Shown: positions 35,026-43,573, counted from the stretch's first letter. The stretch: DNA of 64,000 nt from Cellulomonas sp. JZ18 (GCF_009720485.1 NZ_CP045245.1:2666001-2730000), one strand, 5' to 3'. Numbers and translations: made by a program. The notes: generated by a model from the letters alone, not told the origin.

Positions 35026-35175
35026 AGGGGTGTGTTCACTTGTCAAGCACCGTGCCGCACCCCTCGCGGGGGGACGGTCGGTGAGGTCCAGCGTACGGCA
35101 CAACGTGCCCCGCGTCCCCGGCATTCCCGCCGGCGGGGCCACGTCCGCCGCCCGGTGCACGGCGGTGCACGGCCG

Positions 35176-36153
35176 TCACAGGTCCGGTGCGCACACCCCG
35201 CGCCCCAGCGCCGCCAGCCCCGCGCGGTCGCCAGCCTGGAACGTCGTCACGGCGTGGGACCGGCGCGGGTGCATGAGCTGTGTCGCGTCGTCCACGTGGT
35301 CGAGCCCCAGGACGTGCGCGACCTCGTGGCGCAGCGTCGGCAACCACGACGGGGTGCCGTCCGGCAGGGGCGGGTCGGCGAGCGTCGCGGCGTCGAGCAC
35401 GACCGCGCCGCTCACGTGCACGCGCACGCCGTCGGGCCGCTCGGCCGTCGCCGGACCGCCGAGGCCCGCGACGTCGCCGGCGAGCAGCGGCTCCGTCGAC
35501 TCGTCGGCGAACCCGAGCAGCACGGGCGCCCACCGCTCCCCGTACCGGTCCGGCTGGTAGGCCGGACGGTCCGTCGTCACGGGCTCGTCGGTGCTGCCGA
35601 CGTCGAGGACCTGCAGGCCCGTCGCCGCCGTCACCTCGGCCATGACCGCCCCGACCGTGGCCGCGAAGCCGTCCGGCGCACCCGCGGGGTTCACCACGTA
35701 GCGGATGGGGCGGCACGGCGACCACGCCACGGGGACCTCCACGCCGTCGACGACCTGCGTCGCGCTGAACGCGTACGCGCCGCCCGCGGGGTCGACCGAC
35801 GGCGGCGTACCGATCGGGACCGGCGCCTCGCCCTGCCCCGGCGGCGGTCCACCGAGGGCCCGCAGCTCGCCGGGCGACGCGGTCAGGGACTCCCACACCG
35901 ACCCGAGGTCGGGGTGCGCCTCGACCCAGCGCACCAGCTGGACCGCGAGGGGCGAGGCCAGGAGCAGGGCGACGAGCAGCGGCACCAGGCGTCGTCCGCG
36001 GGCCCGCCGGGCGTCCTGCACGCCCCACGACGTCGGTGGCGACGCCGGCGCGCCCGGACCGCGCCGCGCGTCGTCAGCGCGTCGCGCGTCGTCCACGACC
36101 CACTGCGGGATGCGCCCCGACGGCGCGCGGGGCAGGTCGTCCGGCGTGCTCAT
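35176..36153 (-). CDS. Membrane-anchored or secreted matrixin-like zinc metalloprotease
   Basis: 325 residues. A polar N-terminus with one hydrophobic helix (about 51-70, RLVPLLVALLLASPLAVQLV) gives a type II anchor or uncleaved signal. The catalytic domain carries HEVAHVLGLDH at 276-286 (HExxHxxGxxH) and the downstream Met-turn methionine (Met294 in QLMHP), as in metzincins. Pro- and Gly-rich sequence joins the two parts. The protease is expected to act outside the membrane. ATG 36153 is supported by the shape of the N-terminus. Its relation to the neighbouring small genes is unknown. Confidence 0.87.
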   Translation of the reverse strand: MSTPDDLPRAPSGRIPQWVVDDARRADDARRGPGAPASPPTSWGVQDARRARGRRLVPLLVALLLASPLAVQLVRWVEAHPDLGSVWESLTASPGELRALGGPPPGQGEAPVPIGTPPSVDPAGGAYAFSATQVVDGVEVPVAWSPCRPIRYVVNPAGAPDGFAATVGAVMAEVTAATGLQVLDVGSTDEPVTTDRPAYQPDRYGERWAPVLLGFADESTEPLLAGDVAGLGGPATAERPDGVRVHVSGAVVLDAATLADPPLPDGTPSWLPTLRHEVAHVLGLDHVDDATQLMHPRRSHAVTTFQAGDRAGLAALGRGVCAPDL

Positions 36154-36440
36154 CCCGGCATCATCGACCGGCACGCACCGGACCGTGAGCGCGGCGCACC
36201 GGCGGGTGCCGCCCGCGTCCGCGACGTCACCCGAGCGGCCCCTGCGCGACCGGGACCACCGCACGGCCGGGGCCGTCCGTGCGGCGGGGCGCCCGTCCGG
36301 ACGTGCGCGTCGACCTCGACGTCCACCGGGTGCTCCAGCAACGTCAGGCCGCCCGTCACCGCCTCGACGTCCGCTCCCGCGTCCAGCAGGTCCCGCAGGC
36401 GCGGCAGGTCCTCCGCCGGACGCCGGGTGCGGCGCGGCCG
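36150..36440 (-). pseudogene. Remnant of an ankyrin-repeat gene
   Basis: The frame reads AEDLPRLRDLLDAGADVEAV and TGGLTLLEHPVDVEVDAH, then degenerates. It matches part (about residues 38-85) of the intact ankyrin protein at 38349-38798 almost residue for residue, but lacks that protein's N-terminus and its following repeat (YLLARGADPLA). There is no start codon or ribosome site. It adjoins the end of the gene at 36442-37014 and overlaps the metalloprotease start by 4 bases at its other end. Confidence 0.7.
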
Positions 36441-36441
36441 C

Positions 36442-37014
36442 TCACAGCCCGGCCCCGACCGTGCGCAGCACGTCGAGCACCTCGAGCGGACGCGCGTCCA
36501 TGGCGGCCGCCTCCAGGTGCAGGAGCACCGTCAGGCCGTCGAGGTCCCCGCACGCGTCCTCCAGCGCCGCTAGCGCGGACGTGATCGCCCACGTGACGTG
36601 CTCCCGGTGCGTGCGTCCGTGCGTCACCGGCCGGAGGTCGGCGTCGAGCGCGAGGGTGGGCAGCGCGACGACGACCGGCGTGCCACCGTCACCGCGGTCG
36701 TTGACGAGCACCTGCGCCGCGCGGCTGCGGGGGTCGGCCCCCGCGTACCGCTCGGCCGCGAGGGGGAACATCATCAGCTGCGCGTCGCAGCCGGCCCCCA
36801 CGGCGGCGACGCCACCCTGCCGCACCTCGTACGGGTAGTCCGGGTCGAGCCCGGCGACGACCTGGCGGTAGCGCTCGGCGTTGCCGACCCCGACGACGAA
36901 ACGCACGGGCGGACGCCGCGTCGCGGCGGACCGTGCCACGCCGTCCGCCCGCAGCCCGTCCGCCGCGCCAGCGACCCGACCGCGCTCCCCCGGTGGACCT
37001 GCCGGCTCAGTCAC
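36442..37014 (-). CDS. Hypothetical protein, possible macro-domain-like fold, 190 residues
   Basis: Not confidently recognised. After a disordered N-terminus (about 1-35) it has VRFVVGVGNAERYRQVVAG, then VVVALPTLALDAD and THREHVTWAITSALAALEDAC. The order (glycine loop, Asn, a strand with VALPT, then a long helix) is reminiscent of macro domains, which bind ADP-ribose; this is tentative. GTG 37014 overlaps the previous stop by 8 bases and is the preferred start. It sits in a row of coupled small genes of immunity-array type. Confidence 0.65.
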   Translation of the reverse strand: MTEPAGPPGERGRVAGAADGLRADGVARSAATRRPPVRFVVGVGNAERYRQVVAGLDPDYPYEVRQGGVAAVGAGCDAQLMMFPLAAERYAGADPRSRAAQVLVNDRGDGGTPVVVALPTLALDADLRPVTHGRTHREHVTWAITSALAALEDACGDLDGLTVLLHLEAAAMDARPLEVLDVLRTVGAGL

Positions 37015-37303
37015 CGACGATCCAGAAGTACCCACCGCTCCTCGCCATCAGCAGCGCCACCTCCCGGAGCTTGTTCGCGTCGTCGCGAAGATCGGGCCGG
37101 TCCCGCGCCAGCACGTCGAGCTCGTCGATGACGCGCTGAAGCTGGAAGGAGTTGAACATCGTGTCGCTGTGAAGGTTCATGTCACCCAGGAGGCCGCCAC
37201 CGCCGGCGGTGGCGTCGGCCACCCTGTCGAGCTCGCCGTCGAGAGCCACGTCCGCGTGCACACGGGCGTGGACCATGTTGTGCAGGTGCAGGTTCCGACC
37301 CAC
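37007..37303 (-). CDS. Small hypothetical protein, 98 residues
   Basis: Not recognised. It begins VGRNLHLHNMVHARVHADVA behind an excellent ribosome site (ctggaggtctgcg before GTG 37303), which fixes the start. The N-terminal half looks beta-rich with several His residues. The C-terminal half is a helix (QLQRVIDELDVLARDRPDL). Its size, solubility and place among short coupled genes resemble immunity proteins of polymorphic toxin systems. That is a contextual guess. Confidence 0.72.
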   Translation of the reverse strand: MGRNLHLHNMVHARVHADVALDGELDRVADATAGGGGLLGDMNLHSDTMFNSFQLQRVIDELDVLARDRPDLRDDANKLREVALLMARSGGYFWIVGD

Positions 37304-37818
37304 CGCAGACCTCCAGAGCCACCGGACCCCCTCACATGCCGAGGCCGACCACCACGACGCCACCGGACCGGGACGCGCGGTGCACGGTCCGACGGCGCCG
37401 CGCACCCACAGGCGCAGGGGAAGCCCCACGACGTCCCCCGGACAGCTCGGTGCGCGCCGACGCAGCACCGCTCGGCCGGGGGTCACCAGCCGGCGCGACG
37501 CTGCCCGTACGAGGCAGTACTTCTCGCGCGTCGACGGTAGCGGCTCTCCGCCCACGAGGGGCGTCCTCCCCTCGAACGGCCATGACCGTGCCGTGCAACG
37601 CCCGGCCGCGCGGTCGCCCGTCCAGCCCGCGTGCGGGTCCACCGGGGGCCGACGACGTCACCGCCGCGGCTCGGGGCGCGGGCGGGGCCGGCCGTGCTTG
37701 CGCGGGACCCACCCGTCCCCTGCGGTGACCATGCCGACGATCCTGCCCGACGACCGCCCTCGCGGGGCCGCAGTTCCCACGCGGGCGCTCCCGCGGGCGC
37801 AGGGGCCCCGGCCGGGGC
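37304..37818. other. Gap without a recognised gene inside the small-gene row
   Basis: 515 bases between two small minus-strand genes. A 24-codon minus frame near 37730-37658 (starting MVTAGDGWVPRKHGRPRPRP) has no partner domain. It could be the 3' remnant of a lost gene. The DNA is less regular in codon pattern than its flanks. The promoter of the gene starting at 37303 must lie near its low end. Confidence 0.5.
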
Positions 37819-38349
37819 TCAGGGCAGGACCGCGTGGACCGCGCGCCAGTCGTCCAGCCGCGGGTCCCCGGCGCGCTCGCTCACGACGAGGGCGGGCGCC
37901 AGGAGGTTCTTCACCTGCCGCAGGCGGTGCATCCGGTCTCGCGGCAGGTCCCGCCAGCGCGCGGCGTCGGCCGCGAGCTGCGCCGGGTCGGAGGGCAGCG
38001 CCGCCAGCACGAGGTCGACCGCGGCCCGTGCGTCGAGCAGCGCCACCCCGGGCCTGGGCCCTCCGGCGCACGCCAGCGCGAACGCCGTGAGGTGCAGGCG
38101 CCGCACGAGCGCGTCGTCGGACCCGAGCGCCCCCGCCTCGACCGCACGCGCCAGCACGTCGACGACCACCGGGCTGCACACGACCCAGGCCTGCTCGTCC
38201 AGGGTCGGGCCGTCCGTCTGGACGGCGTGCGTCAGCAGCCAGACGAGGGCCCGCCACCGTCCCGCGCCGAGGTCCGCCGGCGCGGGCGGCTCCGCCAGCG
38301 CCCGCACCAGATCGTGCAGGTCGCGTCCCGCGAGCCGCTCGACGTCCAT
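37819..38349 (-). CDS. Hypothetical helical protein, 176 residues
   Basis: Not recognised. All-alpha, beginning MDVERLAGRDLHDLVRALAE. It has several Ala/Leu-rich helices (RRLHLTAFALACAGG, RAAVDLVLAALPSD) and ends in a Pro-Leu tail. There is no signal peptide and no metal or nucleotide motif. Its ATG overlaps the ankyrin-gene stop by one base (TGATG), so the two are translated together. It may be an immunity or regulatory partner of the ankyrin protein. Confidence 0.7.
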   Translation of the reverse strand: MDVERLAGRDLHDLVRALAEPPAPADLGAGRWRALVWLLTHAVQTDGPTLDEQAWVVCSPVVVDVLARAVEAGALGSDDALVRRLHLTAFALACAGGPRPGVALLDARAAVDLVLAALPSDPAQLAADAARWRDLPRDRMHRLRQVKNLLAPALVVSERAGDPRLDDWRAVHAVLP

Positions 38350-38798
38350 CACGCGCCCTTCGGTGCCTCGGCCGGCCGGGCCGAGCCCGGCGCACCGGCA
38401 CGACCGCCGGCCGCGAGGTGGGACTCGATCAGCGCGACCGCGAGCCAGTGCCCGCCCAGGCGCGCCGCCTGGAGCGCCGACCCGGCGCCGTGCGCACCCC
38501 GCGCAAGGGGGTCCGCGCCGCGCGCGAGCAGGTACGCCGTCGTGTCCACGTGCAGCGGCGCGCCCCGTTGGACGTGCGCGTCGATCTCGACGTCCACCGC
38601 GTGCTGCAGCAGCGTCAGGCCGCCCGCCACCTCCTCGACGTCGGTCCCCGCGTCGAGCAGGTCCCGCAGGCGCGGCAGGTCCTCGTGCTCGACCGCGGCG
38701 TGCGCCGGCGACGCCTCCGCTCCCCTCACGCACCCGCTGCCGGCGCTCGGGACGGGGGCGGGCTCCGTCGTCACGGCCCCCTCCCACTCCAGGGTCAC
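38349..38798 (-). CDS. Ankyrin-repeat protein, 149 residues
   Basis: A disordered N-terminus (about 1-30) is followed by two to three ankyrin-type repeats: AVEHEDLPRLRDLLDAGTDV, GGLTLLQHAVDVEIDAHVQR, then YLLARGADPLARG. The final helix pair is ALQAARLGGHWLAVALIES. Ankyrin repeats bind other proteins. Small ankyrin proteins are frequent as immunity proteins in toxin loci, which fits this context. The GTG 38798 start overlaps the stop of the upstream gene (GTGA). A truncated relative lies at 36150-36440. Confidence 0.82.
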   Translation of the reverse strand: MTLEWEGAVTTEPAPVPSAGSGCVRGAEASPAHAAVEHEDLPRLRDLLDAGTDVEEVAGGLTLLQHAVDVEIDAHVQRGAPLHVDTTAYLLARGADPLARGAHGAGSALQAARLGGHWLAVALIESHLAAGGRAGAPGSARPAEAPKGA

Positions 38799-39271
38799 GC
38801 CGGCTCCTGCCAGCGCGCGGTGAGGTCGGCCGCCGTCACCCGGATGCGTCCGTCGGTCAGGGCGATCTCGTGGCTGCACCCGTCCGCGTGCGGGACGACC
38901 TCGTCGAGCTGCACGCTGCCGAGCCGGGTGTCGGCCCAGCCGCCGTCGAGCGCGCCGCGGTCGCCCGGCTCCACGACCAGCCCGGTCACGTCGCGGTAGG
39001 TGATGACCAGGCCGGCGTCGTGCTTGAAGCGGTGGGGACCCAGCTGCAGCTCCACCGCGAGCCGGTCCCGGGAGTCCCGCACGACGAGGGCGGACAGGCG
39101 CAGGTCCTTGACGCAGCGGACCGAGCCGAAGTCGTAGTGGTCGGGGTCCAGGGCGAACGCGGCAGCCCCGGGCGGCAGTCGCTCCGCGAGCACCGGCAGC
39201 CGCTCGAGGTAGGGGCGCGGGTCGAGCGAGAACCCGTCGCGCACGCTCTCGACCAGGACGTGCTCCATCAT
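38795..39271 (-). CDS. Hypothetical protein, 158 residues, immunity-array context
   Basis: Not recognised. Mixed alpha/beta: PGAAAFALDPDHYDFGSVRC, LRLSALVVRDSRDRLAVELQL and FKHDAGLVITYRDVTGLVVE suggest a beta sheet resembling small immunity-protein folds. There is no signal or membrane segment. Two ATG codons lie in tandem (39271 and 39268); the ggagga site is better spaced for 39268. It is the first gene of the three-gene chain ending at 37819, joined by GTGA and TGATG overlaps. Confidence 0.72.
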   Translation of the reverse strand: MMEHVLVESVRDGFSLDPRPYLERLPVLAERLPPGAAAFALDPDHYDFGSVRCVKDLRLSALVVRDSRDRLAVELQLGPHRFKHDAGLVITYRDVTGLVVEPGDRGALDGGWADTRLGSVQLDEVVPHADGCSHEIALTDGRIRVTAADLTARWQEPA

Positions 39272-39428
39272 CGTTCCTCCGTCGTGCTCGGCAACGTCCC
39301 GGCGTCGTCCGTGCGTCGGGACTCGCGGTGGTGCCGGGCGGCGCCCGCTCGCGCAGGACCTGCAGGGCGTTCGCGGGTCCTGTCCATGGGCGCTCCTTCC
39401 AGGTGGACGAGCACCGTGGGGTCCACCA

Positions 39429-39833
39429 TCAGCCGATGATCCGGTCGGGATCGACGCCGTAGGCGGTGAGATCCCGCGAGACGCTGGAGATGAAGTCACG
39501 AGCACATGCCTCGATGACGTCGTCCGACACCGGTCCGCTCCGCACGTGAGAGGACTGTTCGGAGAAGACGACCCACCCGTTGCCTTCTCGCGCGATGGTG
39601 ACCAGCCCGATGAGGGAGGACGACAGGGAGTCGAGCCGAAAGTCCTGGCGTTCGACGGCGCGCAGCCACCGGGTCAGACTCCACGCCAGCTCCGCGACCG
39701 GGAAGCACGGCTCGTCGTAGATGACCACGTCTCGATCGACGATGGTGAGATCTGCCTGGACGGACACCAGGTAGTCCGTGACGAGATCGCCCCCCAGCTC
39801 CGAGAAGTCGATGCCCTCGTGGTGGAACTGCAT
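39429..39833 (-). CDS. Hypothetical immunity-like protein of lower GC content, 134 residues
   Basis: Not recognised with confidence. It starts MQFHHEGIDFSELGGDLV and contains VSVQADLTIVDRDVVIYDEP, FPVAELAWSLTRWLRAVER and EGNGWVVFSEQ, a pattern shared by short immunity-type families. Its bases (many A and T at third codon positions, e.g. atgaccacgtctcgatcg) differ from the surrounding genes, and the 225 bases up to ligC share this. That suggests recent acquisition of the segment. ATG 39833 is preferred. A separate transcript is likely. Confidence 0.7.
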   Translation of the reverse strand: MQFHHEGIDFSELGGDLVTDYLVSVQADLTIVDRDVVIYDEPCFPVAELAWSLTRWLRAVERQDFRLDSLSSSLIGLVTIAREGNGWVVFSEQSSHVRSGPVSDDVIEACARDFISSVSRDLTAYGVDPDRIIG

Positions 39834-40059
39834 CGACTCGTGCCGATCCTCTCCGAGTGAGCCGTGATCACGCGCGCGTCGAGCGCAACCACGACCCGCG
39901 CGCCTGTCTCGTTTCGCCTGCCGGCAACCGTAGAGGCCATGCCCACCATGACTCTCGCGAATATCTCCTGTCGGGGACGCGGAGAGAACGTGCGATCTCC
40001 GTCCGCCCTGGGGACGCACCACCTGTGCGGCTGTCGGTGGTCTGGCCCACGATGGCCCC

Positions 40060-41121
40060 ATGGACCTGCCCGTGATGCCGCCCGTCGCGCCGATGCTCGC
40101 GAAGTCGGTGAAGGAGATCCCCGACGTGGGGCACGTGGAGCCGAAGTGGGACGGGTTCCGCACGATCGTCTTCCGCGACGGCGACGACGTGGAGCTGGGC
40201 AGCCGCAACGAGAAGCCGATGACGCGCTACTTCCCCGAGCTCGTCGCGGCGCTCAAGGAGAACCTGCCGGAGCGCTGCGTGGTCGACGGGGAGATCGTCG
40301 TCGTCACCGGCGACCGGCTCGACTTCGATGCCCTCCAGCAGCGGATCCACCCCGCGGCCTCGCGCGTCAAGCTGCTCGCCGGGCAGACGCCCGCGTCGTT
40401 CGTCGCGTTCGACCTGCTGGCGCTGGGCGACGAGGACCTCATGCGCACGCCCTTCCGCGAGCGCCGCGCGCGGCTGGTCGAGGCGCTGGCCGACGCGCAG
40501 GCGCCGGTGCACGTCACGCCCGCGACCGGCGACATGGACGAGGCGCAGCGGTGGTTCACGCAGTTCGAGGGCGCCGGCCTCGACGGGGTCGTCGCCAAGC
40601 CGCTCGACGGCACCTACCAGCCCGACAAGCGGACGATGTTCAAGGTCAAGCACGAGCGCACGGCCGACTGCGTGGTCGCGGGCTTCCGGTGGCACAAGAC
40701 GGGCGACGTGGTCGGTTCGCTGCTGCTGGGGCTGTGGTCCGACGACGGGCACCTGCAGCACGTCGGCGTGAGCGCGTCGTTCCCGATGGCACGCCGCAAG
40801 AGCCTGCTCGACGACCTCGCGCCCTACCGCGACGTCGACCTGGCCGAGCACCCGTGGGGCTCGTGGGCGGACCAGTCGGCCCACGCCGACCGCCGCATGC
40901 CCGGTGCCGTCAGCCGCTGGAACGCGCAGAAGGACCTGTCGTTCGTCCCGCTGCGCCCCGAGCTCGTCGTCGAGGTCGCGTACGACCACATGGAGGGCGA
41001 CCGGTTCCGGCACACCGCGCAGTTCCGCCGCTGGCGCACCGACCGCGACCCGCGCTCGTGCACCTACGCCCAGCTCGACGAGCCGGTGCGGTTCGAACTC
41101 GCGCAGATCCTCGGCGGCTGA
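40060..41121 (+). CDS. ligC: ATP-dependent DNA ligase, LigC type
   Basis: 353 residues. The adenylation domain has the nucleotidyl-lysine motif EPKWDGFR (Lys29) near the N-terminus, then VVDGEIVV and GLDGVVAKPLDG (motif IV) and a motif V-like KVKHERTADCVV. The OB-fold domain ends near PVRFELAQ. The short architecture without a polymerase or nuclease domain matches mycobacterial LigC, a secondary ligase in repair. Ku and LigD are not nearby. It follows the low-GC small gene after a 225-base gap with no terminator recognised. Start ATG 40060; cacgatggcccc precedes it, so the mRNA may have a very short leader. Confidence 0.9.
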   Translation: MDLPVMPPVAPMLAKSVKEIPDVGHVEPKWDGFRTIVFRDGDDVELGSRNEKPMTRYFPELVAALKENLPERCVVDGEIVVVTGDRLDFDALQQRIHPAASRVKLLAGQTPASFVAFDLLALGDEDLMRTPFRERRARLVEALADAQAPVHVTPATGDMDEAQRWFTQFEGAGLDGVVAKPLDGTYQPDKRTMFKVKHERTADCVVAGFRWHKTGDVVGSLLLGLWSDDGHLQHVGVSASFPMARRKSLLDDLAPYRDVDLAEHPWGSWADQSAHADRRMPGAVSRWNAQKDLSFVPLRPELVVEVAYDHMEGDRFRHTAQFRRWRTDRDPRSCTYAQLDEPVRFELAQILGG

Positions 41122-41196
41122 GCGCCCGTCGGACGAGCCGGTGCACCACCTCGACCGCCGGCGCACCCGGACCTCGACGGACGCCCGTCCCCGGCC

Positions 41197-41202
41197 TACC
41201 GT
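41197..41202 (+). promoter_or_regulatory. Candidate -10 for the DUF427 gene
   Basis: TACCGT lies 47 bases before ATG 41250, followed by a cccggaggtc ribosome site. The -35 is not clear. Confidence 0.35.
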
Positions 41203-41249
41203 GCGGAAGGACGGCAGACCGCCGCCCCCCACGTCACCCGGAGGTCGCC

Positions 41250-41552
41250 ATGCCCACCGCCACCCTGAACGGCACCGTCCTCGCCGAGGCCGCCGAGTCC
41301 GACGTGCTGCACATCGAGGGGAACGTCTACTTCCCGCCGGCCAGCGTCCGCACGGACCTGCTGGAGACGTCGCCCACGCCGTACGTCTGCCCCTGGAAGG
41401 GCGAGTGCCAGTACTGGTCCGTCCGCGACGGGGACGAGCTGCGCGCGGACCAGGCCTGGTCCTACCCGCACCCGTACCCCAGCGCCTTCGAGCGCGTCGG
41501 CGCGGACTTCAGCGGCTACGTCGCGTTCTCCCCGGACGTCGAGGTCCGCTGA
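41250..41552 (+). CDS. DUF427 domain protein, 100 residues
   Basis: A small soluble protein with the DUF427 signature: NVYFPPASVRTDLL, CPWKGECQYWSV and AWSYPHPYPSA, followed by YVAFSPDVEV. The family is a compact beta barrel with a conserved Cys-Pro-Trp-Lys-Gly segment. Its biochemical role is not settled, although some members are linked to nucleotidyl- or redox-related enzymes. Start ATG 41250 has a cccggaggtc site. No operon partner is apparent. Confidence 0.9.
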   Translation: MPTATLNGTVLAEAAESDVLHIEGNVYFPPASVRTDLLETSPTPYVCPWKGECQYWSVRDGDELRADQAWSYPHPYPSAFERVGADFSGYVAFSPDVEVR

Positions 41553-41567
41553 CCACGGCCCGCACCG

Positions 41568-41617
41568 CGAGCGCACCGGTCATCGGGTGAGCGCACCACT
41601 CGTCTCCGGTGCGCTCG
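41568..41617. terminator. 12-bp perfect hairpin between convergent genes
   Basis: cgagcgcaccgg at 41568-41579 pairs with ccggtgcgctcg at 41606-41617 across a 26-base loop. It lies between the DUF427 stop (41552) and the DUF6480 stop (41657) and can serve both strands. A further ggtgcgctcg copy sits at about 41629. Confidence 0.55.
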
Positions 41618-41656
41618 TGCGACGCGTGGTGCGCTCGACACGTGGTCGCGCCTCGG

Positions 41657-41905
41657 TCAGTCGCCGATCCCGATCGCGTAGCCGACGAAGTACAGGCCGA
41701 CCAGCACGACGACCACGCCGACGATCGCGTAGACGAGCCAGTTCGACCCGGTGGACCCGACCTTCGGCTGGTGCGCGGACAGCCCCGACGTGGTCGACGA
41801 CTCCCCGGGCGGGGTGTCCCCCGGGTTCACGCCTCCGCCGGCCTCCAGGCCGGGCGTGTCGTCGGGCTGCGGGTCGGGGGTGCTCGCCCCGGGTGACTGG
41901 CTCAT
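41657..41905 (-). CDS. Small membrane protein, DUF6480-like
   Basis: 82 residues. The N-terminal half is disordered and acidic, Pro- and Gly-rich (PDPQPDDTPGLEAGGGVNPG, then TPPGESSTT), a pattern I recall for DUF6480. One C-terminal membrane helix spans about 55-78 (WLVYAIVGVVVVLVGLYFVGY). ATG 41905 is fixed by a gaaggggacgc ribosome site. Function unknown. Confidence 0.78.
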   Translation of the reverse strand: MSQSPGASTPDPQPDDTPGLEAGGGVNPGDTPPGESSTTSGLSAHQPKVGSTGSNWLVYAIVGVVVVLVGLYFVGYAIGIGD

Positions 41906-41977
41906 GCGTCCCCTTCTCTCCGGACTGCTCGCTCCACCGTCGCCCCCGGCCACCCGGACGGCAACCGGAGGCGCCGG

Positions 41978-43573
41978 TCAGCCCTCCACCGTGAGGATCT
42001 CGGCGTCCAGCGCCACGTCGGTGTCGAGCGTGACGTACCCGCGGTCCTCGAAGAGCACCGTCAGACGGTCCGCCTCGACGACGGACACGACGCCCGGCCC
42101 GAACTCCTGGTGCCGCACGGCCTGGCCGGGTCGCACGCGGTCCTCCGACGCCCGCACCGAAGTCCCGGCGTCGCACGAGTCGCAGTGCCCGCACACGTCG
42201 CGGCGCTCCTCGCCCAGCAGCTCGAGCAGCAGCCGCCGGCGGCAGTCCGTCGTGTCGGTGTAGGTGCGGACGAGGTCGACGCGGGACGTCTCGAGCCGTG
42301 CTCGGCGCTCGCGCTCGGCCTTGACGTCGGCGAGGACGCGGCGGACCCGAGCGCCCTCGACGGTCCGGAACCTCCCGTCGTCGTCCCGGACGGCCCCGAC
42401 GCGCTGCAGCTCGCCGAGGGCGCGCGCGACCGTGCGGCGCGCGAGCTCGGTGCGCTCCGCCAGCGTCGCCTGGTCGGCCGGTCCCTCCTCGAGCGCACGG
42501 ACGACGGAGGTCAGCGTCTGCGGGCGCGACCCGCCGCTCGCCCGCTGGTAGCGGGCCAGGCCGTGGTCCTCGGGGCGGTGCACGACGAGCGCACGCGCCG
42601 GCTCCTCGTCACGGCCCGCGCGGCCGACCTCCTGGTAGTACGAGTCGAGCGTCGTGGGCGGCCCGGCGTGCACGACGAGGCGCACGTCGGCCCGGTCGAC
42701 GCCCATGCCGAACGCCGAGGTCGCGACGACGAGGTCGGCGTCCCCGGACAGGAACCGGTCCTGGGCCGCGGAGCGCTCCTTGGCCGGCAGGCCCGCGTGG
42801 TAGACGAGCGCGGGGCGCCCGTCCTCCGCGAGCGCCCCCGCGAGGGCCTCGGTGTGCGCGCGGGTGCGTGCGTAGACGATGACGGCGCCCGGCTCGTCGA
42901 GCACGGCCTCGCGCACGTACGCGTCGCGCTCGTCCTCGCTGGCCGCGGGGCGTGCGCCGAGCCAGATGTTCGGGCGGTCGGCGTCGTGCACGAGCACGCG
43001 CGGGTCGCGCATCTCGAGCTGGGCGACGATCTCCTCGCGCACGTGCGCGGAGGCTGTCGCGGTGAGCGCCAGCACGCGGGGGTCGCCGAGCCGGTGCACG
43101 GCCCAGCCGACGAGCAGGTAGTCCGGCCGGAAGTCGTGCCCCCACTCGCTCACGCAGTGCGCCTCGTCGACCACGACGAGCCCCACGTCCGCCTGCTGGA
43201 GGGCGTCGAGGACGACCTCCCGCTGGAGCTGCTCCGGTCCGAGCAGCAGCACGTCGAGGTCGCCGGACGCCGCCGCCTCGAGCGCCTCGCGCTGCTGCGC
43301 GGCGGTCCGCGCGGAGCTGACCGACGCCGCCCGCAGCCCCGACTCGCGCAGCGAGGTCACCTGGTCGCGCTGCAGCGCGAGGAGCGGCGAGACCACGACC
43401 GTCAGCCGCTCGGCGACGAGCGTCGCCACCGCGTACACCGCCGTCTTGCCCGCCCCCGTGCGGGCCACGAGGAGCGTGTCGTGCTCCGCCAGTCCCGCGA
43501 GGGCGTCGCGCTGCGACTCCCGCAGCTCGACCCCCTCACCCAGCACGCGCGTCACCGCGGCGTCGACGTCCAC
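41978..43573 (-). CDS. recQ: RecQ-family ATP-dependent DNA helicase
   Basis: 531 residues. Motif 0 and I (ESQRDALAG, VARTGAGKT), motif II VVDEAHCVSEWGHDFRPDY, motif III LTATAS, then ATSAFGMGVDRADV and YQEVGRAGRDEE. The RQC zinc site is complete: one Cys (DTTDCRRR), then CGHCDSC 16 residues later. A winged-helix-like segment lies at about 350-400. The C-terminal 60 residues form a small beta domain (GQAVRHQEFGPGVVSVV); a HRDC domain is absent. It unwinds DNA in repair and recombination restart. GTG 43573. Confidence 0.92.
   Translation of the reverse strand: MDVDAAVTRVLGEGVELRESQRDALAGLAEHDTLLVARTGAGKTAVYAVATLVAERLTVVVSPLLALQRDQVTSLRESGLRAASVSSARTAAQQREALEAAASGDLDVLLLGPEQLQREVVLDALQQADVGLVVVDEAHCVSEWGHDFRPDYLLVGWAVHRLGDPRVLALTATASAHVREEIVAQLEMRDPRVLVHDADRPNIWLGARPAASEDERDAYVREAVLDEPGAVIVYARTRAHTEALAGALAEDGRPALVYHAGLPAKERSAAQDRFLSGDADLVVATSAFGMGVDRADVRLVVHAGPPTTLDSYYQEVGRAGRDEEPARALVVHRPEDHGLARYQRASGGSRPQTLTSVVRALEEGPADQATLAERTELARRTVARALGELQRVGAVRDDDGRFRTVEGARVRRVLADVKAERERRARLETSRVDLVRTYTDTTDCRRRLLLELLGEERRDVCGHCDSCDAGTSVRASEDRVRPGQAVRHQEFGPGVVSVVEADRLTVLFEDRGYVTLDTDVALDAEILTVEG

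Noticed and set aside
34894..35160. Protein-coding gene in the tmRNA region
   Set aside because: The frame exists only because it includes the tmRNA tag codons. The upstream part has no gene-like features.
39864..41552. Long frame extending the DUF427 gene upstream over ligC
   Set aside because: The ligase occupies another frame of the same strand with full family motifs. DUF427 has its own start and ribosome site at 41250.
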